DNA from: Saccharopolyspora rosea
GTDB lineage: Bacteria; Actinomycetota; Actinomycetes; Mycobacteriales; Pseudonocardiaceae
Assembly: GCF_025643595.1 (NCBI RefSeq)
Contig: NZ_CP102826.1
Span: forward strand, 1,116,001 to 1,180,000
Direction: 5' to 3'
DNA: 64,000 nucleotides
In this document: positions 31,284 to 41,235 of the stretch, piece after piece
Layout of the letters: every line of letters starts with the position of its first letter
Numbering within the stretch: the stretch's first letter is position 1
Position numbers and translations under genes: made by a program
Notes under the pieces: model-generated
What the model saw: only the letters and a program-made list of their open reading frames with translations
The model's database searches: none
What the model was told of the DNA's origin: nothing

Positions 31284-32222
31284 TCATCCGGTGGTGTCGG
31301 ATACCAGGATGGTCACGTCCGCGTCGCGCCCGGTGCGGTGCAGGACCAGTTCGGCGAGCAGGCCCAGCGACACCATCTGCACCGCGAAGATCTCCAGCAG
31401 GATGCCCAGCGTCAGCAGCGGTCGGGTGCCGATCGACTCCGGCGTGAACAGCCACACGCCGGTCAGGTACAGCAGGATCAGCGTGCCGATCGTGCCCGCG
31501 AGCAGGCCCAGGCCGCCGAACAGGTGGGCCGGGCGCCGTCCGTAGCGGGTGAGGGCCACGACCGTGAGCAGGTCCAGCGCGCCGCGCGCGTAGCGCTCCA
31601 GGCCGTAGTGCGACCTGCCGTGCACGCGGGCGCGGTGGTGGACGGGCAGTTCGCGGACGCGGTAACCGAGCCGGTGCGCCAGCGCCGGGATGTAGCGGTG
31701 CAGCTCCCCGTAGAGCGGAACCCGCCGGTACACCTCGGTGCGGGCGGCCTTGAGCCCGCAGTTGTGGTCGGACAGCCGCAACCCGGTGATCAACCCGGTG
31801 ACCCAGTTGAACACCTTCGACGGCAGGCGCTTGCCGAGCGGATCCCTGCGCTCGGCCTTGTGCCCGCTGACCAGGTCGGCACCGGCGTCGAGCTCGGCCA
31901 GCAGCCGGGGGATCTCCGCCGGGTCGTCTTGCAGGTCGGCGTCCAGCGTGACCAGCAACCGACCGCGCACCTCGGCGACCCCGGCGGCGAGCGCCGCGGC
32001 CTTGCCGAAGTTGCGGCGCAGCCGGATGCCCCGGATCCGCGGGTCGGCGGCGGCGTGTTCGCCGATCACCCGCCAGCTGTCGTCGGTGCTGCCGTCGTCG
32101 ACGACCACCAGCTCCCACGAACGGCCCGCCATGGCCTCGCGGATCTCGGCGAACAGCCGGGGCAGGCTCTCGCTCTCGTTCTTCGCCGGGGCGAGCAGCG
32201 ACACCTCGATCTCGTCGGTCAT
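31284..32222 (-). CDS. GT2 glycosyltransferase, polyprenyl-phosphate sugar transferase-like, with C-terminal membrane anchor
   Basis: A 312-residue family 2 glycosyltransferase. It has the nucleotide-binding VVVDDGSTDDS, the metal-binding TLDADLQDDPAE, SDHNCGLKAARTEV, and HHRARVHGRSHYG motifs of DPM1/GtrB-like enzymes, then two hydrophobic helices at about 235-300. Such enzymes transfer a sugar to polyprenyl phosphate, giving lipid donors for GT-C enzymes. ATG 32222 overlaps the stop of the upstream gene by four bases (ATGA), so the pair is translationally coupled. Its neighbour EmbC-like protein is a plausible consumer of the lipid-linked sugar; this is inference. Confidence 0.85.
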   Translation of the reverse strand: MTDEIEVSLLAPAKNESESLPRLFAEIREAMAGRSWELVVVDDGSTDDSWRVIGEHAAADPRIRGIRLRRNFGKAAALAAGVAEVRGRLLVTLDADLQDDPAEIPRLLAELDAGADLVSGHKAERRDPLGKRLPSKVFNWVTGLITGLRLSDHNCGLKAARTEVYRRVPLYGELHRYIPALAHRLGYRVRELPVHHRARVHGRSHYGLERYARGALDLLTVVALTRYGRRPAHLFGGLGLLAGTIGTLILLYLTGVWLFTPESIGTRPLLTLGILLEIFAVQMVSLGLLAELVLHRTGRDADVTILVSDTTG

Positions 32223-33919
32223 GACGCGACCTGCGGGTTCTCGGTGAGCGGCCGGATCCACCAGCCGTCGGGGAACCGGAAGGCGACCCGCAGCGGCCCG
32301 GTGTTCCCGGCGGGTGCCACGGCCTGGAAGCCCAGGCCGATCTCGATGCCCGGGGTCTGCGCTTCGGCGTCCGCGCGGGGGAGGTCGATGACGCCACCGC
32401 CGACGACGGTCCCGCCGGCGTCGAGCACGGCCGCGCACCGGGCGCGTTCGATGCCGGAGATCGCCCAGCCCCCGAGCATCCGGGCCCCGCCGCGCACCTG
32501 GTCGGTCTCGACGTTGAGCAGCACGTCCCGCCCATCCGGGCGCGGTTCCCGGTAGCTGCCCAGGCTCGGCACCCGCCAGGTCGCGGTGTTCACCCGGGAG
32601 CCGATCTCGACGCCGTCGCCGCAGCCGAGGGTGAACTCGGGGGAGAACGGGTAGTGCCCCAGGGCCCGCAGCCGCGGCAGGAGCCGGTCCGGTGCCGGGA
32701 ACCGGTCGGCGAACGCGTCCGGGTGCCCGATGCGCGCGGCGACCGCCAACAGCTGCTGGTTCGGCGCGTCGTCGCGCACGCCCTGCGCCATCGGGGCGCC
32801 GAGCGCGACCGTGGCCACGACGGTGCCCGCCACCGCGGCGGTCCGGATCCCGGGGCGGCGTGGCCACGCGACGACGATCACCAGCACGGCGATCCACAGC
32901 GCGGCGGTCATGCTGTTGTAGCGGCTCTGCAAGCCCGCGGTCTCGCCGAACGCCGCGCGAGAACCCGAGATCATCACCGCGCACCCGACGGCGTACACCG
33001 CCAGCGCCCACCACGCCGCGCTCGCCCGCCGCTGCTCCCGGTCGAGGCGCGCGTGCAGCGCGAGCACCGCGATCCCGGCCACGCCCGCGAGCAGGGCGGC
33101 GGTCGGCTGGGTGCCCGTCCAGATCATGCCGAGCATGCTCAGCCCGGCGAGCATCGCCTGCGCCGGGTCGTCGGTCGGTGAACTGCCGCCGCCGCCCTGC
33201 GGTCCGCGCAGCACGAGCCACGCGGCCACCACGACGACCCCGATCACCACCGGCGCGACGACCCAGCGCCGCCGTTCCCCGCGCAGCCGCGCCAGGACGG
33301 CCAGCGCGGGCCACACCGCGAACGACGTGCCGTAGCTGATCGACGCGAGGAGCCCGGCGCCGACCGCGGTGAACCGGTGCTCGCGCTGCATCGCGGCCAG
33401 CGCGGTGAGCACCAGCAGCATCGCGAGGATCCAGGACGCGCCGCTCATCGAGCGCACGTAGTTGTGGATGCCGTGCGGGTTGAACACCAGCGTCGAGGTG
33501 GCGGTCACGAGCCCGGCCCGCTGCCACCGGTTCAGGTGCGCGGGCAGCATCGCCCGGACCAGCAGCACGCAGCCGACGCCGAACGCGATGATCAGCAGGC
33601 CCAGCGGCTGGTTGAGCCCGTGCCCGAAGCGGGCGCTGAGCCAGAACAGCAGGCTCGGCAGGACGAACGGGTGCTCGTTGCGGAAGCCGAACAACGCCCA
33701 CGGGCGCAACGACCCGTCGTCGTGGGTGATGTCCAGCAGCACCCACCAGTAGTCGTAGAAGTGCAGCTGCGGCGAGCGCAGCACTTCCCGGAGCATCATC
33801 AACGGCGGCACGGCCGCTGCCAGGCCGAGCAGCACGGGACCGAACCGGCGCGCGGCGCCGAAGCGGGTTTCGGTGGTGGTGCGCTCGTCCCGGCCGGTCT
33901 CGGAGGCGATCTCTGTCAC
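32219..33919 (-). CDS. polytopic membrane protein, probable GT-C-like cell envelope glycosylation factor
   Basis: A 566-residue protein with about ten membrane segments (for example PLGLLIIAFGVGCVLLVRAML, WVVAPVVIGVVVVAAWLVL) and a soluble C-terminal domain of about 150 residues beginning near PDRLLPRLRALGHY. The first external loop contains HFYDYWWVLLDITHDDG with acidic residues where GT-C enzymes have their catalytic Asp. I do not recognise a named family. GTG 33919 has GGGGAA about 8 nt upstream. It is the first gene of the three-gene minus-strand cluster and overlaps the GT2 gene by four bases. Confidence 0.75.
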   Translation of the reverse strand: MTEIASETGRDERTTTETRFGAARRFGPVLLGLAAAVPPLMMLREVLRSPQLHFYDYWWVLLDITHDDGSLRPWALFGFRNEHPFVLPSLLFWLSARFGHGLNQPLGLLIIAFGVGCVLLVRAMLPAHLNRWQRAGLVTATSTLVFNPHGIHNYVRSMSGASWILAMLLVLTALAAMQREHRFTAVGAGLLASISYGTSFAVWPALAVLARLRGERRRWVVAPVVIGVVVVAAWLVLRGPQGGGGSSPTDDPAQAMLAGLSMLGMIWTGTQPTAALLAGVAGIAVLALHARLDREQRRASAAWWALAVYAVGCAVMISGSRAAFGETAGLQSRYNSMTAALWIAVLVIVVAWPRRPGIRTAAVAGTVVATVALGAPMAQGVRDDAPNQQLLAVAARIGHPDAFADRFPAPDRLLPRLRALGHYPFSPEFTLGCGDGVEIGSRVNTATWRVPSLGSYREPRPDGRDVLLNVETDQVRGGARMLGGWAISGIERARCAAVLDAGGTVVGGGVIDLPRADAEAQTPGIEIGLGFQAVAPAGNTGPLRVAFRFPDGWWIRPLTENPQVAS

Positions 33920-34047
33920 GCTGCGTTCCCCAGTTCCCAGTCGAGCGATGATCCACGTTAGCAAGCCGGGACCTGCGAATCCGCGTCGATGAACGTTCCG
34001 GGAGGGGGTGCCGGCCGAGTCCGGGAAGCGGCGGCGTAACCTGGTGC

Positions 34048-34072
34048 GGCCCGCCTGGAGCGGGCCTTCTTT
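34048..34072 (+). terminator. orphan plus-strand terminator-like hairpin upstream of rplU
   Basis: GGCCCGC (34048-34054) and GCGGGCC (34060-34066) with a CTGGA loop are followed by TTCTTT, a good intrinsic terminator on the plus strand. No plus-strand gene precedes it, because the upstream genes are on the minus strand. It may stop a short leader or antisense RNA, or act as an attenuator for transcription into rplU. Confidence 0.55.
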
Positions 34073-34149
34073 CCCGCGCGGCGCACGCGTCGCGGATCCG
34101 GATCGCTCGCCGAGAAGCCCCGGTCGTCGGGGCGGGCCGGGGTGGTCTG

Positions 34150-34360
34150 TATGATGGGTGAGAACTTCTCGCCGCCGGACGGGCGGAGAGGCTAAACGCC
34201 TGTTGAGGCGGCGAGGTGCCCCCGGGGCTCGGCTGTCGAGACAGGAACCCACCGAGACGCTGCACCAGCGGCGTGGTAGGAATCCCCGGTCCTCCCGGGG
34301 TGGGCGTCCGCCGCAGACCTGGTGAAGTAGCGAAACCGAGCAGCAGGAGACTTCCGACTC
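34150..34360 (+). promoter_or_regulatory. rplU promoter and about 200-nt structured leader
   Basis: A strong -10 hexamer TATGAT (34150-34155) predicts transcription from about 34162, giving a long 5' leader before rplU at 34361. The leader holds several hairpins, including GCCT-GTTG-AGGC (34198-34209) and CCCCGG-TCCTC-CCGGGG (34284-34300). The SD AGGAG lies about 11 nt before the start. Ribosomal protein leaders in other bacteria are autoregulatory sites, so this may be an L21 leader; the specific family is not confirmed. The whole gap 33920-34360 holds no gene. Confidence 0.55.
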
Positions 34361-34669
34361 ATGTACGCGATCGTCAAGACCGGCGGCAAGCAGTACAAGG
34401 TGGCTGTCGGGGACGTCGTCGAGGTCGAGAAGCTCGATGGCGAGCTGGGCTCCGAGGTCACGTTCCCGGCGCTTCTGGTCGTCGACGGCTCCGAGGTCAC
34501 GACCGACGCTGACGCGCTGGCCAAGGTGTCCGTGACCGGCAAGCTGGTCGAGCAGACCAAGGGCCCCAAGATCCGCATCCACAAGTTCAAGAACAAGACC
34601 GGCTACCACAAGCGCCAGGGTCACCGCCAGAAGCTGACCCGCGTCGAGGTCACCGGCATCAACAAGTGA
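34361..34669 (+). CDS. rplU: 50S ribosomal protein L21
   Basis: A 102-residue ribosomal protein of the 50S subunit. It begins [18 protein letters not shown] and ends [18 protein letters not shown], both standard for L21, and has the family length. ATG 34361 is unambiguous. It forms an operon with rpmA (15-bp gap). Confidence 0.97.
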   Translation: MYAIVKTGGKQYKVAVGDVVEVEKLDGELGSEVTFPALLVVDGSEVTTDADALAKVSVTGKLVEQTKGPKIRIHKFKNKTGYHKRQGHRQKLTRVEVTGINK

Positions 34670-34683
34670 GGACCTGAGTAGTC

Positions 34684-34944
34684 ATGGCACACAAGAAGGG
34701 CGCATCCAGCTCTCGGAACGGCCGCGACTCGAACCCGAAATACCTCGGGGTGAAGCGCTACGGCGGCCAGGTCGTCAAGGCCGGTGAGATCCTCATCCGG
34801 CAGCGGGGCACCAAGTTCCACCCCGGTCTCAACGTCGGGCGTGGCGGCGACGACACCCTGTTCGCGCTGACCGCAGGCACTGTCGAGTTCGGCAGCTACC
34901 GCGGCCGCAAGCGGGCCGTCAGCATCGTCCCGGCCGAGGCCTGA
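34684..34944 (+). CDS. rpmA: 50S ribosomal protein L27
   Basis: An 86-residue ribosomal protein whose N-terminus reaches the peptidyl transferase centre. The sequence [17 protein letters not shown] and the [10 protein letters not shown] motif are diagnostic. No N-terminal cleavable extension of the firmicute type is present. It is followed by a strong terminator and then obgE. Confidence 0.98.
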   Translation: MAHKKGASSSRNGRDSNPKYLGVKRYGGQVVKAGEILIRQRGTKFHPGLNVGRGGDDTLFALTAGTVEFGSYRGRKRAVSIVPAEA

Positions 34945-34971
34945 CCCGGCTCTCGGCTGCGAAACATCTCC

Positions 34972-35021
34972 CGACGAGGGGCGGGTCCGGCACAGTCCGG
35001 CCCGCCCCTCGTCGTTTGTTT
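34972..35021 (+). terminator. strong rho-independent terminator after rpmA
   Basis: A 14-bp perfect stem, CGACGAGGGGCGGG (34972-34985) with CCCGCCCCTCGTCG (35001-35014), is followed by TTTGTTT. It ends the rplU-rpmA operon, so obgE probably has its own promoter in the following 70 bp. Confidence 0.88.
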
Positions 35022-35085
35022 CCCGGGCCCTCGTGGCCGCGCTCGTACCGAAGTCGAGTAGATCCGATCTTTCCTGGAGGCATTC

Positions 35086-36573
35086 GTGTCGCGGTTCGTC
35101 GACCGCGTGACCATCCACGTCGCGGCAGGCGACGGCGGTAACGGCTGCGCCTCGGTGCACCGGGAGAAGTTCAAGCCGCTGGGCGGTCCGGACGGCGGCA
35201 ACGGTGGCCGGGGCGGGGACGTGCGGCTGGTCGTCGACCCGGGTGTGCACACGCTGCTGGACTTCCACTACCGACCGAACGCCCGTGCGTCCAACGGCAA
35301 GCCCGGGCGGGGCAGCCTGCGCAACGGTGCGATCGGTGAGGACCTGGAACTGGCCGTGCCGGAGGGCACCGTGGTGCTCACCCCGGACGGCGAGGTGTTG
35401 GCCGACCTGGTCGGCGCGGGCACCACGTTCGTCGCCGCGCACGGCGGCCGGGGCGGTCTGGGCAACGCGGCGCTGGCGTCGAAGGCCCGCAAAGCGCCCG
35501 GTTTCGCACTGCTCGGTGAGCCGGGCGACGAACTGGACCTGGTCCTGGAGCTGAAGTCGGTGGCCGACGTGGGGCTGCTCGGTTTCCCGTCCGCGGGCAA
35601 GTCGTCGCTGATCTCCGTGCTCTCGGCGGCACGTCCGAAGATCGCCGACTACCCGTTCACCACGCTGGCGCCGAACCTGGGCGTGGTCACCGCGGGCGAG
35701 ACCGTGTTCACCGTCGCCGACGTGCCGGGGCTCATCCCGGGCGCCAGCGAGGGGCGCGGGCTGGGGTTGGACTTCCTGCGGCACATCGAGCGCTGCGCGG
35801 TGCTGGTGCACGTCGTGGACTGCGCCACGCTGGAACCCGGCCGCGACCCGCTGTCCGATGTGGACGCGCTGGAGGCGGAACTCGCGCAGTACACACCCGC
35901 GTTGCAGGCCGAGCACGGTGGGCCGGACCTGGCCTCGCGACCGCGGCTGGTGGTGCTGAACAAGGTGGACGTGCCGGAGGCGCGCGAGCTGGCCGATCTG
36001 GTCCGCCCCGATCTCCAGGAGCGCGGCTGGCCGGTGTTCGAGGTCTCCACGGCCTCCCGGGAGGGACTGCGGGAGCTCGGCTACGCCATGGCCGCCGAGG
36101 TGGAGCGCTACCGCGCGCAGCTGCCGCCGCCGGAACCGGCGCGCGTCGTGGTCCGGCCGACCGCGGTCGACGACGGAGGTTTCACCGTCGAGCCGGATCC
36201 GCAGGTCGAGGACGCCTTCGTGGTGCGCGGCGAGAAGCCGGAGCGCTGGGTCCGGCAGACCAACTTCGACAACGACGAGGCCGTCGGCTTCCTGGCCGAC
36301 CGGCTGGCCAAGCTCGGTGTCGAGGAGGAGCTGGCCAAGCAGGGGGCGCAGCCGGGCAGCCAGGTCACCATCGGCAGCATGACCTTCGACTGGGAGCCGT
36401 CCACCCCGGCCGGGGTCGCGGCCGTGATGGGGCGCCGCGGCACGGACATGCGGTTGGAGCACAACGACCGGACATCGGCGTCCGACCGCAAGGCGGCGCG
36501 GCGGGCCCGTCGCACCTCGTTGGACGAGCAGGGCGGTTACGTCGAGGAGGTCGACGAGGAGGACGAGGAGTGA
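35086..36573 (+). CDS. obgE: GTPase ObgE/CgtA
   Basis: Obg is a ribosome-associated GTPase in 50S assembly and stress responses. The 495-residue protein has the glycine-rich Obg fold at about 1-158 ([19 protein letters not shown]), a G domain with P-loop GFPSAGKSS at about 166-174 and NKVD further on, and a C-terminal OCT domain (about 350-430) that is found in Gram-positive members. An acidic tail follows. GTG 35086 has TGGAGG upstream. Its stop overlaps the proB start (GTGA). Confidence 0.96.
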   Translation: MSRFVDRVTIHVAAGDGGNGCASVHREKFKPLGGPDGGNGGRGGDVRLVVDPGVHTLLDFHYRPNARASNGKPGRGSLRNGAIGEDLELAVPEGTVVLTPDGEVLADLVGAGTTFVAAHGGRGGLGNAALASKARKAPGFALLGEPGDELDLVLELKSVADVGLLGFPSAGKSSLISVLSAARPKIADYPFTTLAPNLGVVTAGETVFTVADVPGLIPGASEGRGLGLDFLRHIERCAVLVHVVDCATLEPGRDPLSDVDALEAELAQYTPALQAEHGGPDLASRPRLVVLNKVDVPEARELADLVRPDLQERGWPVFEVSTASREGLRELGYAMAAEVERYRAQLPPPEPARVVVRPTAVDDGGFTVEPDPQVEDAFVVRGEKPERWVRQTNFDNDEAVGFLADRLAKLGVEEELAKQGAQPGSQVTIGSMTFDWEPSTPAGVAAVMGRRGTDMRLEHNDRTSASDRKAARRARRTSLDEQGGYVEEVDEEDEE

Positions 36574-37691
36574 GCGGCGAGGCGTCCACGACGCGCAAGG
36601 CCGTCGCGGCGGCGCAGCGGATCGTGGTCAAGGTCGGGTCGTCGTCGCTGACCACCGCCTCGGGCGGGCTCGACCAGGACCGCCTCGACGCGCTCGTCGA
36701 CACGGTGTCTCGGCGCGTCGTAGACGGTGGGCAGGTCGTCCTGGTGTCCTCGGGTGCGATCGCCGCGGGGATCGCGCCACTGGGGTTGCGGCGGCGTCCC
36801 CGGGACCTCGCCAGCCAGCAGGCCGCGGCCAGCGTCGGCCAGCAGGCGTTGGCGCACGCCTACGCCGAGTCGTTCTCCCGCCACGACCTGATCGTCGGCC
36901 AGGTCCTGCTCACCGCCGACGACGTGGTGCGGCGCGGGCACTACCGCAACGCGCAGCGCACCCTGGACCGGCTGCTGGGGCTCGGCGCGGTCCCGGTGGT
37001 CAACGAGAACGACACGGTCGCCACGCACGAGATCCGGTTCGGCGACAACGACCGCCTCGCCGCGCTCGTCTCCCACCTGGTCGGCGCCGACGCGCTCGTC
37101 CTGCTGTCCGATGTGGACGCCCTGTACGACGGGGACCCGCGCCGCGGCGGGGCGTCGGCGATCCGCGAGGTCAACGGCGAGGAGGACATGGTCGGCGTGC
37201 GGGCGGGCAGCGCCGGTGCCTCCGGGCTCGGCACCGGCGGGATGGCCTCGAAGGTCGAGGCCGCGCGCGTCGCCTGCACCTCGGGGATCCCGGTGCTGCT
37301 GACCTCGGCCGCGCTCGCGGACCGCGCGCTCGGCCCGGCCGACGTGGGCACCGCCTTCGCCGCCACCGGCAGCCGGTTGTCGGCCCGCCGGTTCTGGCTG
37401 GCGCACGCGGCGGGCGCCAGCGGTCGGCTGTGGCTGGACGACGGGGCGGTCACGGCTGTGGTCCGGCGCCGCCGGTCGCTGCTGGCCGCCGGGATCACCG
37501 CGGTGGAAGGGGCCTTCGACGGCGGTGACGTGGTCGAGCTCGTGGCGCCTTCCGGCGAGGTGGTCGCCCGGGGAGTGGTGGCCTACGACGCGGGCGAACT
37601 GCCGCAGCTCATCGGGCGGTCGAGCCACGAGCTCCCGCCCGAGCAGCGCCGCGAGGTCGTCCACGCCGACGACCTGGTGCCGTTGCGCTGA
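36570..37691 (+). CDS. proB: glutamate 5-kinase
   Basis: ProB phosphorylates glutamate in the first step of proline synthesis and is feedback inhibited by proline. The 373-residue protein has the kinase domain ([39 protein letters not shown]) and a C-terminal PUA domain at about 280-365, the long form of the enzyme. GTG 36570 overlaps the obgE stop by four bases. proA, the next pathway enzyme, lies 2.2 kb further, on the other side of a minus-strand RecQ gene. Confidence 0.95.
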   Translation: MSGEASTTRKAVAAAQRIVVKVGSSSLTTASGGLDQDRLDALVDTVSRRVVDGGQVVLVSSGAIAAGIAPLGLRRRPRDLASQQAAASVGQQALAHAYAESFSRHDLIVGQVLLTADDVVRRGHYRNAQRTLDRLLGLGAVPVVNENDTVATHEIRFGDNDRLAALVSHLVGADALVLLSDVDALYDGDPRRGGASAIREVNGEEDMVGVRAGSAGASGLGTGGMASKVEAARVACTSGIPVLLTSAALADRALGPADVGTAFAATGSRLSARRFWLAHAAGASGRLWLDDGAVTAVVRRRRSLLAAGITAVEGAFDGGDVVELVAPSGEVVARGVVAYDAGELPQLIGRSSHELPPEQRREVVHADDLVPLR

Positions 37692-37697
37692 CGCCGC

Positions 37698-39824
37698 TCA
37701 GCCCGTCACGGCCAGCGTGAACGGCAGCACCGCAGGCGCACCGGCTCGGCGCAGCTGCCGGGTCGCGATCGCCAGCGTCCACCCGGTGTCGGAGTAGTCG
37801 TCCACCAGCAGCACCGGTCCGTCCAGTGCGGACAGCCGGGTGGCCAGGTCGTCGGTGACCCGGAACTGCCGCCACAGCGCGGCGACCCGCTGCGCGCTGT
37901 TCGTCGCGCGGCGCGGCGCGGTGTCCGGGTTCGTCGCGATCTCCCCGAGCAGCGGGAGCCGTCCGATCGAGGCGAGCCGCGACGCCAGCCCGCGCACCAG
38001 GCGCGGGCGGGTGCGGGAGCCGAGCGCCACGACTCCGACCGGCCGCTGCGCCCAGTCCCACGCGGCCAGCACCTGCACGGTCGCCTGGAAGAGGTCCTCC
38101 GGTGGTTCCTGGTCCGGGCTTCCGGCGGCGAACAGCTCGCGGAGCCGGTTGCCCCACCCGATGTCGGTCAGGCGGCCGACCGCCCGCCCCGGCTCGGCCT
38201 GCTCGGCCGCGGGCAGCTTCCCGGACACCTCGATGCCGAGCGCGGCCATGCCGCTGGGCCACATCCGGCGGGCGGACAGCTCGACGCCCGGGCGGCGCAG
38301 GCGCTCCTCGGCCTCCTGCACGGCCTGCTCGTCGACGTCGGCCGAGTGGTGCCGACCCGTGCAGTTGTCGCAGCGCCCGCAGGGCTCGGCGTGCGGATCG
38401 TCGAGGCGTCGGCGCAGGAACTCCATGCGGCAGCCGGAGGTTTCCAGGTAGTCCACCATCGCCTGCTGCTCGTTGCGGCGTTCCGCCGCGATCCGCTCGT
38501 AGCGCTCGGCGTCGTAGTGCCACGGTTGGCCGGTCGCCTCCCAGCCGCCCTTGACGCGCCGCACCGCTCCGTCCACGTCGAGCACCTTCAGCACCATCTC
38601 CAGGCGGGTGCGCCCCAGTTCGACGTGCGGTTCCAGCGCCGCGGTGGACATCCGGCCCTCGCGGGCCAGCACGTCGAGGATCGCGCGGACGGTCGGTTCG
38701 GGCGGGAAGGCCAGCGACGCGAAGTAGCTCCAGATGTCGCGGTCCTCCGGACCGGGGAGCAGCAGCACGTCGGCCCGTCGCACGCCGCGTCCCGCTCGGC
38801 CGATCTGCTGGTAGTAGGCGATCGGGGAGGAGGGGGCGCCCAGGTGCACCACGAATCCGAGGTCCGGCTTGTCGAAGCCCATGCCCAGCGCCGAGGTCGC
38901 CACCAGTGCTTTGACCCGGTTCGCCAGCAGGTCCTCCTCGGCCCGCCGGCGTTCCGCGGGATCGGTGCGCCCGGAGTAGGCGGCGACCTCGTAGCCCCGG
39001 TCGCGCAGGTACGCCGCGACCTCCTCGGTGGCCGCCACGGTGAGCGTGTAGATGATCCCCGATCCGGGCAGGTCGGCCAGGTGACCGGCCAACCAGGCCA
39101 GTCGGGCCTGCGCGGTCGGCAGCCGCAGCACCCCCAACCGCAGTGATTCCCGGTCGAGGCTGCCGCGCAGCACCAGAGTCCCCTCGGCGCCCACGCCGAG
39201 CTGGTCGGCGACGTCCTGCACGACCCGGTCGTTGGCGGTCGCGGTCGTCGCCAGCACCGGCACGCCCTCGGGCAGCTCGGCCAGCAGCGTCCGGAGCCGC
39301 CGGTAGTCCGGGCGGAAGTCGTGACCCCAGTCGGAGATGCAGTGCGCCTCGTCGACGACGAGCAGCCCCGCGTGCTGCGTCAGCTCCGGCAGCACGCTGT
39401 CGCGGAAGTCCGGGTTGTTCAGCCGTTCCGGGCTGACCAGCAGGACGTCGACCTCCCCGGCCGCCACCTGCTCCTCGATCCGGGACCACTCCTCCGGGTT
39501 GGCCGAGTTGATCGTCGCGGCGTGCACCTCGGCCGCTGCGGCGGCCTCCACCTGGTTGCGCATCAGGGCCAGCAGCGGCGAGACGATCACGGTCGGTCCC
39601 TCGCCCAGTTCGCGCAGCAGCGCGGTCGCGACGAAGTACACCGCGGACTTGCCCCAACCGGTGCGTTGCACCACCAGCGCGCGCCGTCGCTCCAGGACGA
39701 GCGCGCGGATCGCGTGCCACTGGTCGTCGCGCAGAGCGGCCTCGGGGCCGGCCAGCGCGCGGAGTCGTTCCTCGGCGAGTTCCCGCAGGGCGTGTTCGTC
39801 CACGCCCCGATTCCTACCGGACAT
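37698..39824 (-). CDS. RecQ-family DNA helicase fused to a phosphoribosyltransferase-like domain
   Basis: A 708-residue protein. Helicase motifs: Walker A-like RTGWGKS at 54-60, DEAH at 158-161 with CISDWGHDFR, TATAND, and QQIGRAGRG. A four-Cys RecQ zinc site (CRMEFL ... CGRCDNC) lies near 435-460. The last about 120 residues carry VLLVDDYSDTGWT at 671-683, the PRPP-binding signature of type I phosphoribosyltransferases. The role of this fused domain is unknown. No HRDC domain is seen. ATG 39824 has GGAGGAG 11 nt upstream; GTG 39803 lies 7 nt after TAGGAA and could be a leaderless start. It is inserted between proB and proA on the opposite strand. Confidence 0.88.
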   Translation of the reverse strand: MSGRNRGVDEHALRELAEERLRALAGPEAALRDDQWHAIRALVLERRRALVVQRTGWGKSAVYFVATALLRELGEGPTVIVSPLLALMRNQVEAAAAAEVHAATINSANPEEWSRIEEQVAAGEVDVLLVSPERLNNPDFRDSVLPELTQHAGLLVVDEAHCISDWGHDFRPDYRRLRTLLAELPEGVPVLATTATANDRVVQDVADQLGVGAEGTLVLRGSLDRESLRLGVLRLPTAQARLAWLAGHLADLPGSGIIYTLTVAATEEVAAYLRDRGYEVAAYSGRTDPAERRRAEEDLLANRVKALVATSALGMGFDKPDLGFVVHLGAPSSPIAYYQQIGRAGRGVRRADVLLLPGPEDRDIWSYFASLAFPPEPTVRAILDVLAREGRMSTAALEPHVELGRTRLEMVLKVLDVDGAVRRVKGGWEATGQPWHYDAERYERIAAERRNEQQAMVDYLETSGCRMEFLRRRLDDPHAEPCGRCDNCTGRHHSADVDEQAVQEAEERLRRPGVELSARRMWPSGMAALGIEVSGKLPAAEQAEPGRAVGRLTDIGWGNRLRELFAAGSPDQEPPEDLFQATVQVLAAWDWAQRPVGVVALGSRTRPRLVRGLASRLASIGRLPLLGEIATNPDTAPRRATNSAQRVAALWRQFRVTDDLATRLSALDGPVLLVDDYSDTGWTLAIATRQLRRAGAPAVLPFTLAVTG

Positions 39825-39907
39825 GCCCGGGAGATCTCCTCCGGGGGAACGCTGACTGCCTGCGCCGACGCGGACACGTCCGGTGCGGTCGGCGTTGCGG
39901 CACGGAC

Positions 39908-39920
39908 TAGTCTGGGCGGG
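39908..39920 (+). promoter_or_regulatory. candidate -10 for leaderless proA mRNA
   Basis: TAGTCT (39908-39913) is 6 nt before the GTG at 39920, and there is no SD. The arrangement matches the leaderless pattern seen at several other genes in the window. Confidence 0.45.
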
Positions 39921-41233
39921 TGACCACGACGACTGAGGCTTCCACGACCAGCGCCGAGGGCGTCGGCGACGAGCTGCGCGAGCAGGTCCGCGACGCCGCG
40001 CGCCGCGCGAAGCGCGCCGCCGCCGAGCTCGCCCAGGCCACCCGCGCGACCAAGGACGCGGTGCTGAACGCGATGGCCGACGCGCTGGTGCGGCGGACTC
40101 CGGAGATCCTCGCCGCCAACGAACTCGACGTCGCCGAGGGCCGTGCCGCCGGGATGCCGGACAGCCTGGTCGACCGGCTCAGCCTCGACCCGAACCGGAT
40201 CGCCGCGATGGCCTCCGGGCTGCGCACCGTCGCCGGGCTGCCCGACCCGGTCGGCGAGGTGGTGCGCGGCAACGTGCTGCCCAACGGGCTCCAGTTGCAG
40301 CAGGTCCGGGTTCCGCTCGGCGTGGTCGGCATCGTCTACGAGGGACGTCCGAACGTCACGGTGGACGCCGCCGGGCTGACGCTCAAAGCGGGCAACGCCG
40401 TCCTGCTGCGGGGATCGTCGTCGGCGGAGAACTCCAACACCGCGCTCGTGTCGGTGCTCGCCGACGTGGTCCGCGAGCACGGGTTGCCGGACGACTCCGT
40501 GCAACTGCTGCCGTGCCGCGACCGGGCGTCGGTGCAGCACCTGATCACCGCGCGCGGACTGGTCGACGTGGTGATCCCGCGCGGCGGTGCCGGTCTGATC
40601 TCGGCCGTGGTCGAGCAGGCCACCGTTCCGGCGATCGAGACGGGCGTGGGCAACTGCCACGTCTACGTCGACGCGAGCGCGGACGTCGACACCGCGCTGC
40701 GGCTGCTGCTCAACTCCAAGGCGCGCCGTCCCAGCGTGTGCAACGCGGCGGAGGGCCTGCTGGTCCACGAGGACATCGCCGACGAGTTCGTGCCGCGCGC
40801 GCTGGCCGAGCTGGGCGCCGCCGGCGTGACCGTGCACGGCGACGAGCGGATCGTCGCTTACGGCGGGTCGAACGTCGTGGCCGCCACCGAGGAGGACTGG
40901 GACACCGAGTACCTGGCGCTGGACATCGCTGCGGCGGTGGTGGACTCGCTGGGCGACGCCGTCGAGCACATCCGCGCGCACGGTTCCGGGCACACCGAGG
41001 CCATCGTGACCAGCGACGTCCGCGCGGCCCGGCAGTTCACCGCGCAGGTCGACGCGGCCGCGGTCATGGTCAACGCGTCGACCGCGTTCACCGACGGCGG
41101 CGAGTTCGGGATGGGCGCCGAGATCGGCATCTCCACCCAGAAGCTGCACGCCCGCGGGCCGATGGGACTTCCCGAGCTGACGTCGACGAAGTGGCTGGCC
41201 TTCGGCGACGGGCACGTTCGCCCGGGGAGCTGA
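39920..41233 (+). CDS. proA: gamma-glutamyl phosphate reductase
   Basis: ProA reduces glutamyl 5-phosphate to glutamate semialdehyde with NADPH, the second step of proline synthesis. The 437-residue protein belongs to the aldehyde dehydrogenase superfamily; the catalytic cysteine is Cys274 in [14 protein letters not shown], and the terminal segment [27 protein letters not shown] (only shown as landmarks FTDGGEFG and [11 protein letters not shown]) is standard. The start is GTG 39920. tetR begins 2 bp after the stop. Confidence 0.95.
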   Translation: MTTTTEASTTSAEGVGDELREQVRDAARRAKRAAAELAQATRATKDAVLNAMADALVRRTPEILAANELDVAEGRAAGMPDSLVDRLSLDPNRIAAMASGLRTVAGLPDPVGEVVRGNVLPNGLQLQQVRVPLGVVGIVYEGRPNVTVDAAGLTLKAGNAVLLRGSSSAENSNTALVSVLADVVREHGLPDDSVQLLPCRDRASVQHLITARGLVDVVIPRGGAGLISAVVEQATVPAIETGVGNCHVYVDASADVDTALRLLLNSKARRPSVCNAAEGLLVHEDIADEFVPRALAELGAAGVTVHGDERIVAYGGSNVVAATEEDWDTEYLALDIAAAVVDSLGDAVEHIRAHGSGHTEAIVTSDVRAARQFTAQVDAAAVMVNASTAFTDGGEFGMGAEIGISTQKLHARGPMGLPELTSTKWLAFGDGHVRPGS

Positions 41234-41235
41234 GC

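Noticed and set aside
34048..34072. Terminator for the minus-strand emb cluster
   Set aside because: The T-run is on the plus strand only and the hairpin lies upstream, not downstream, of that cluster.
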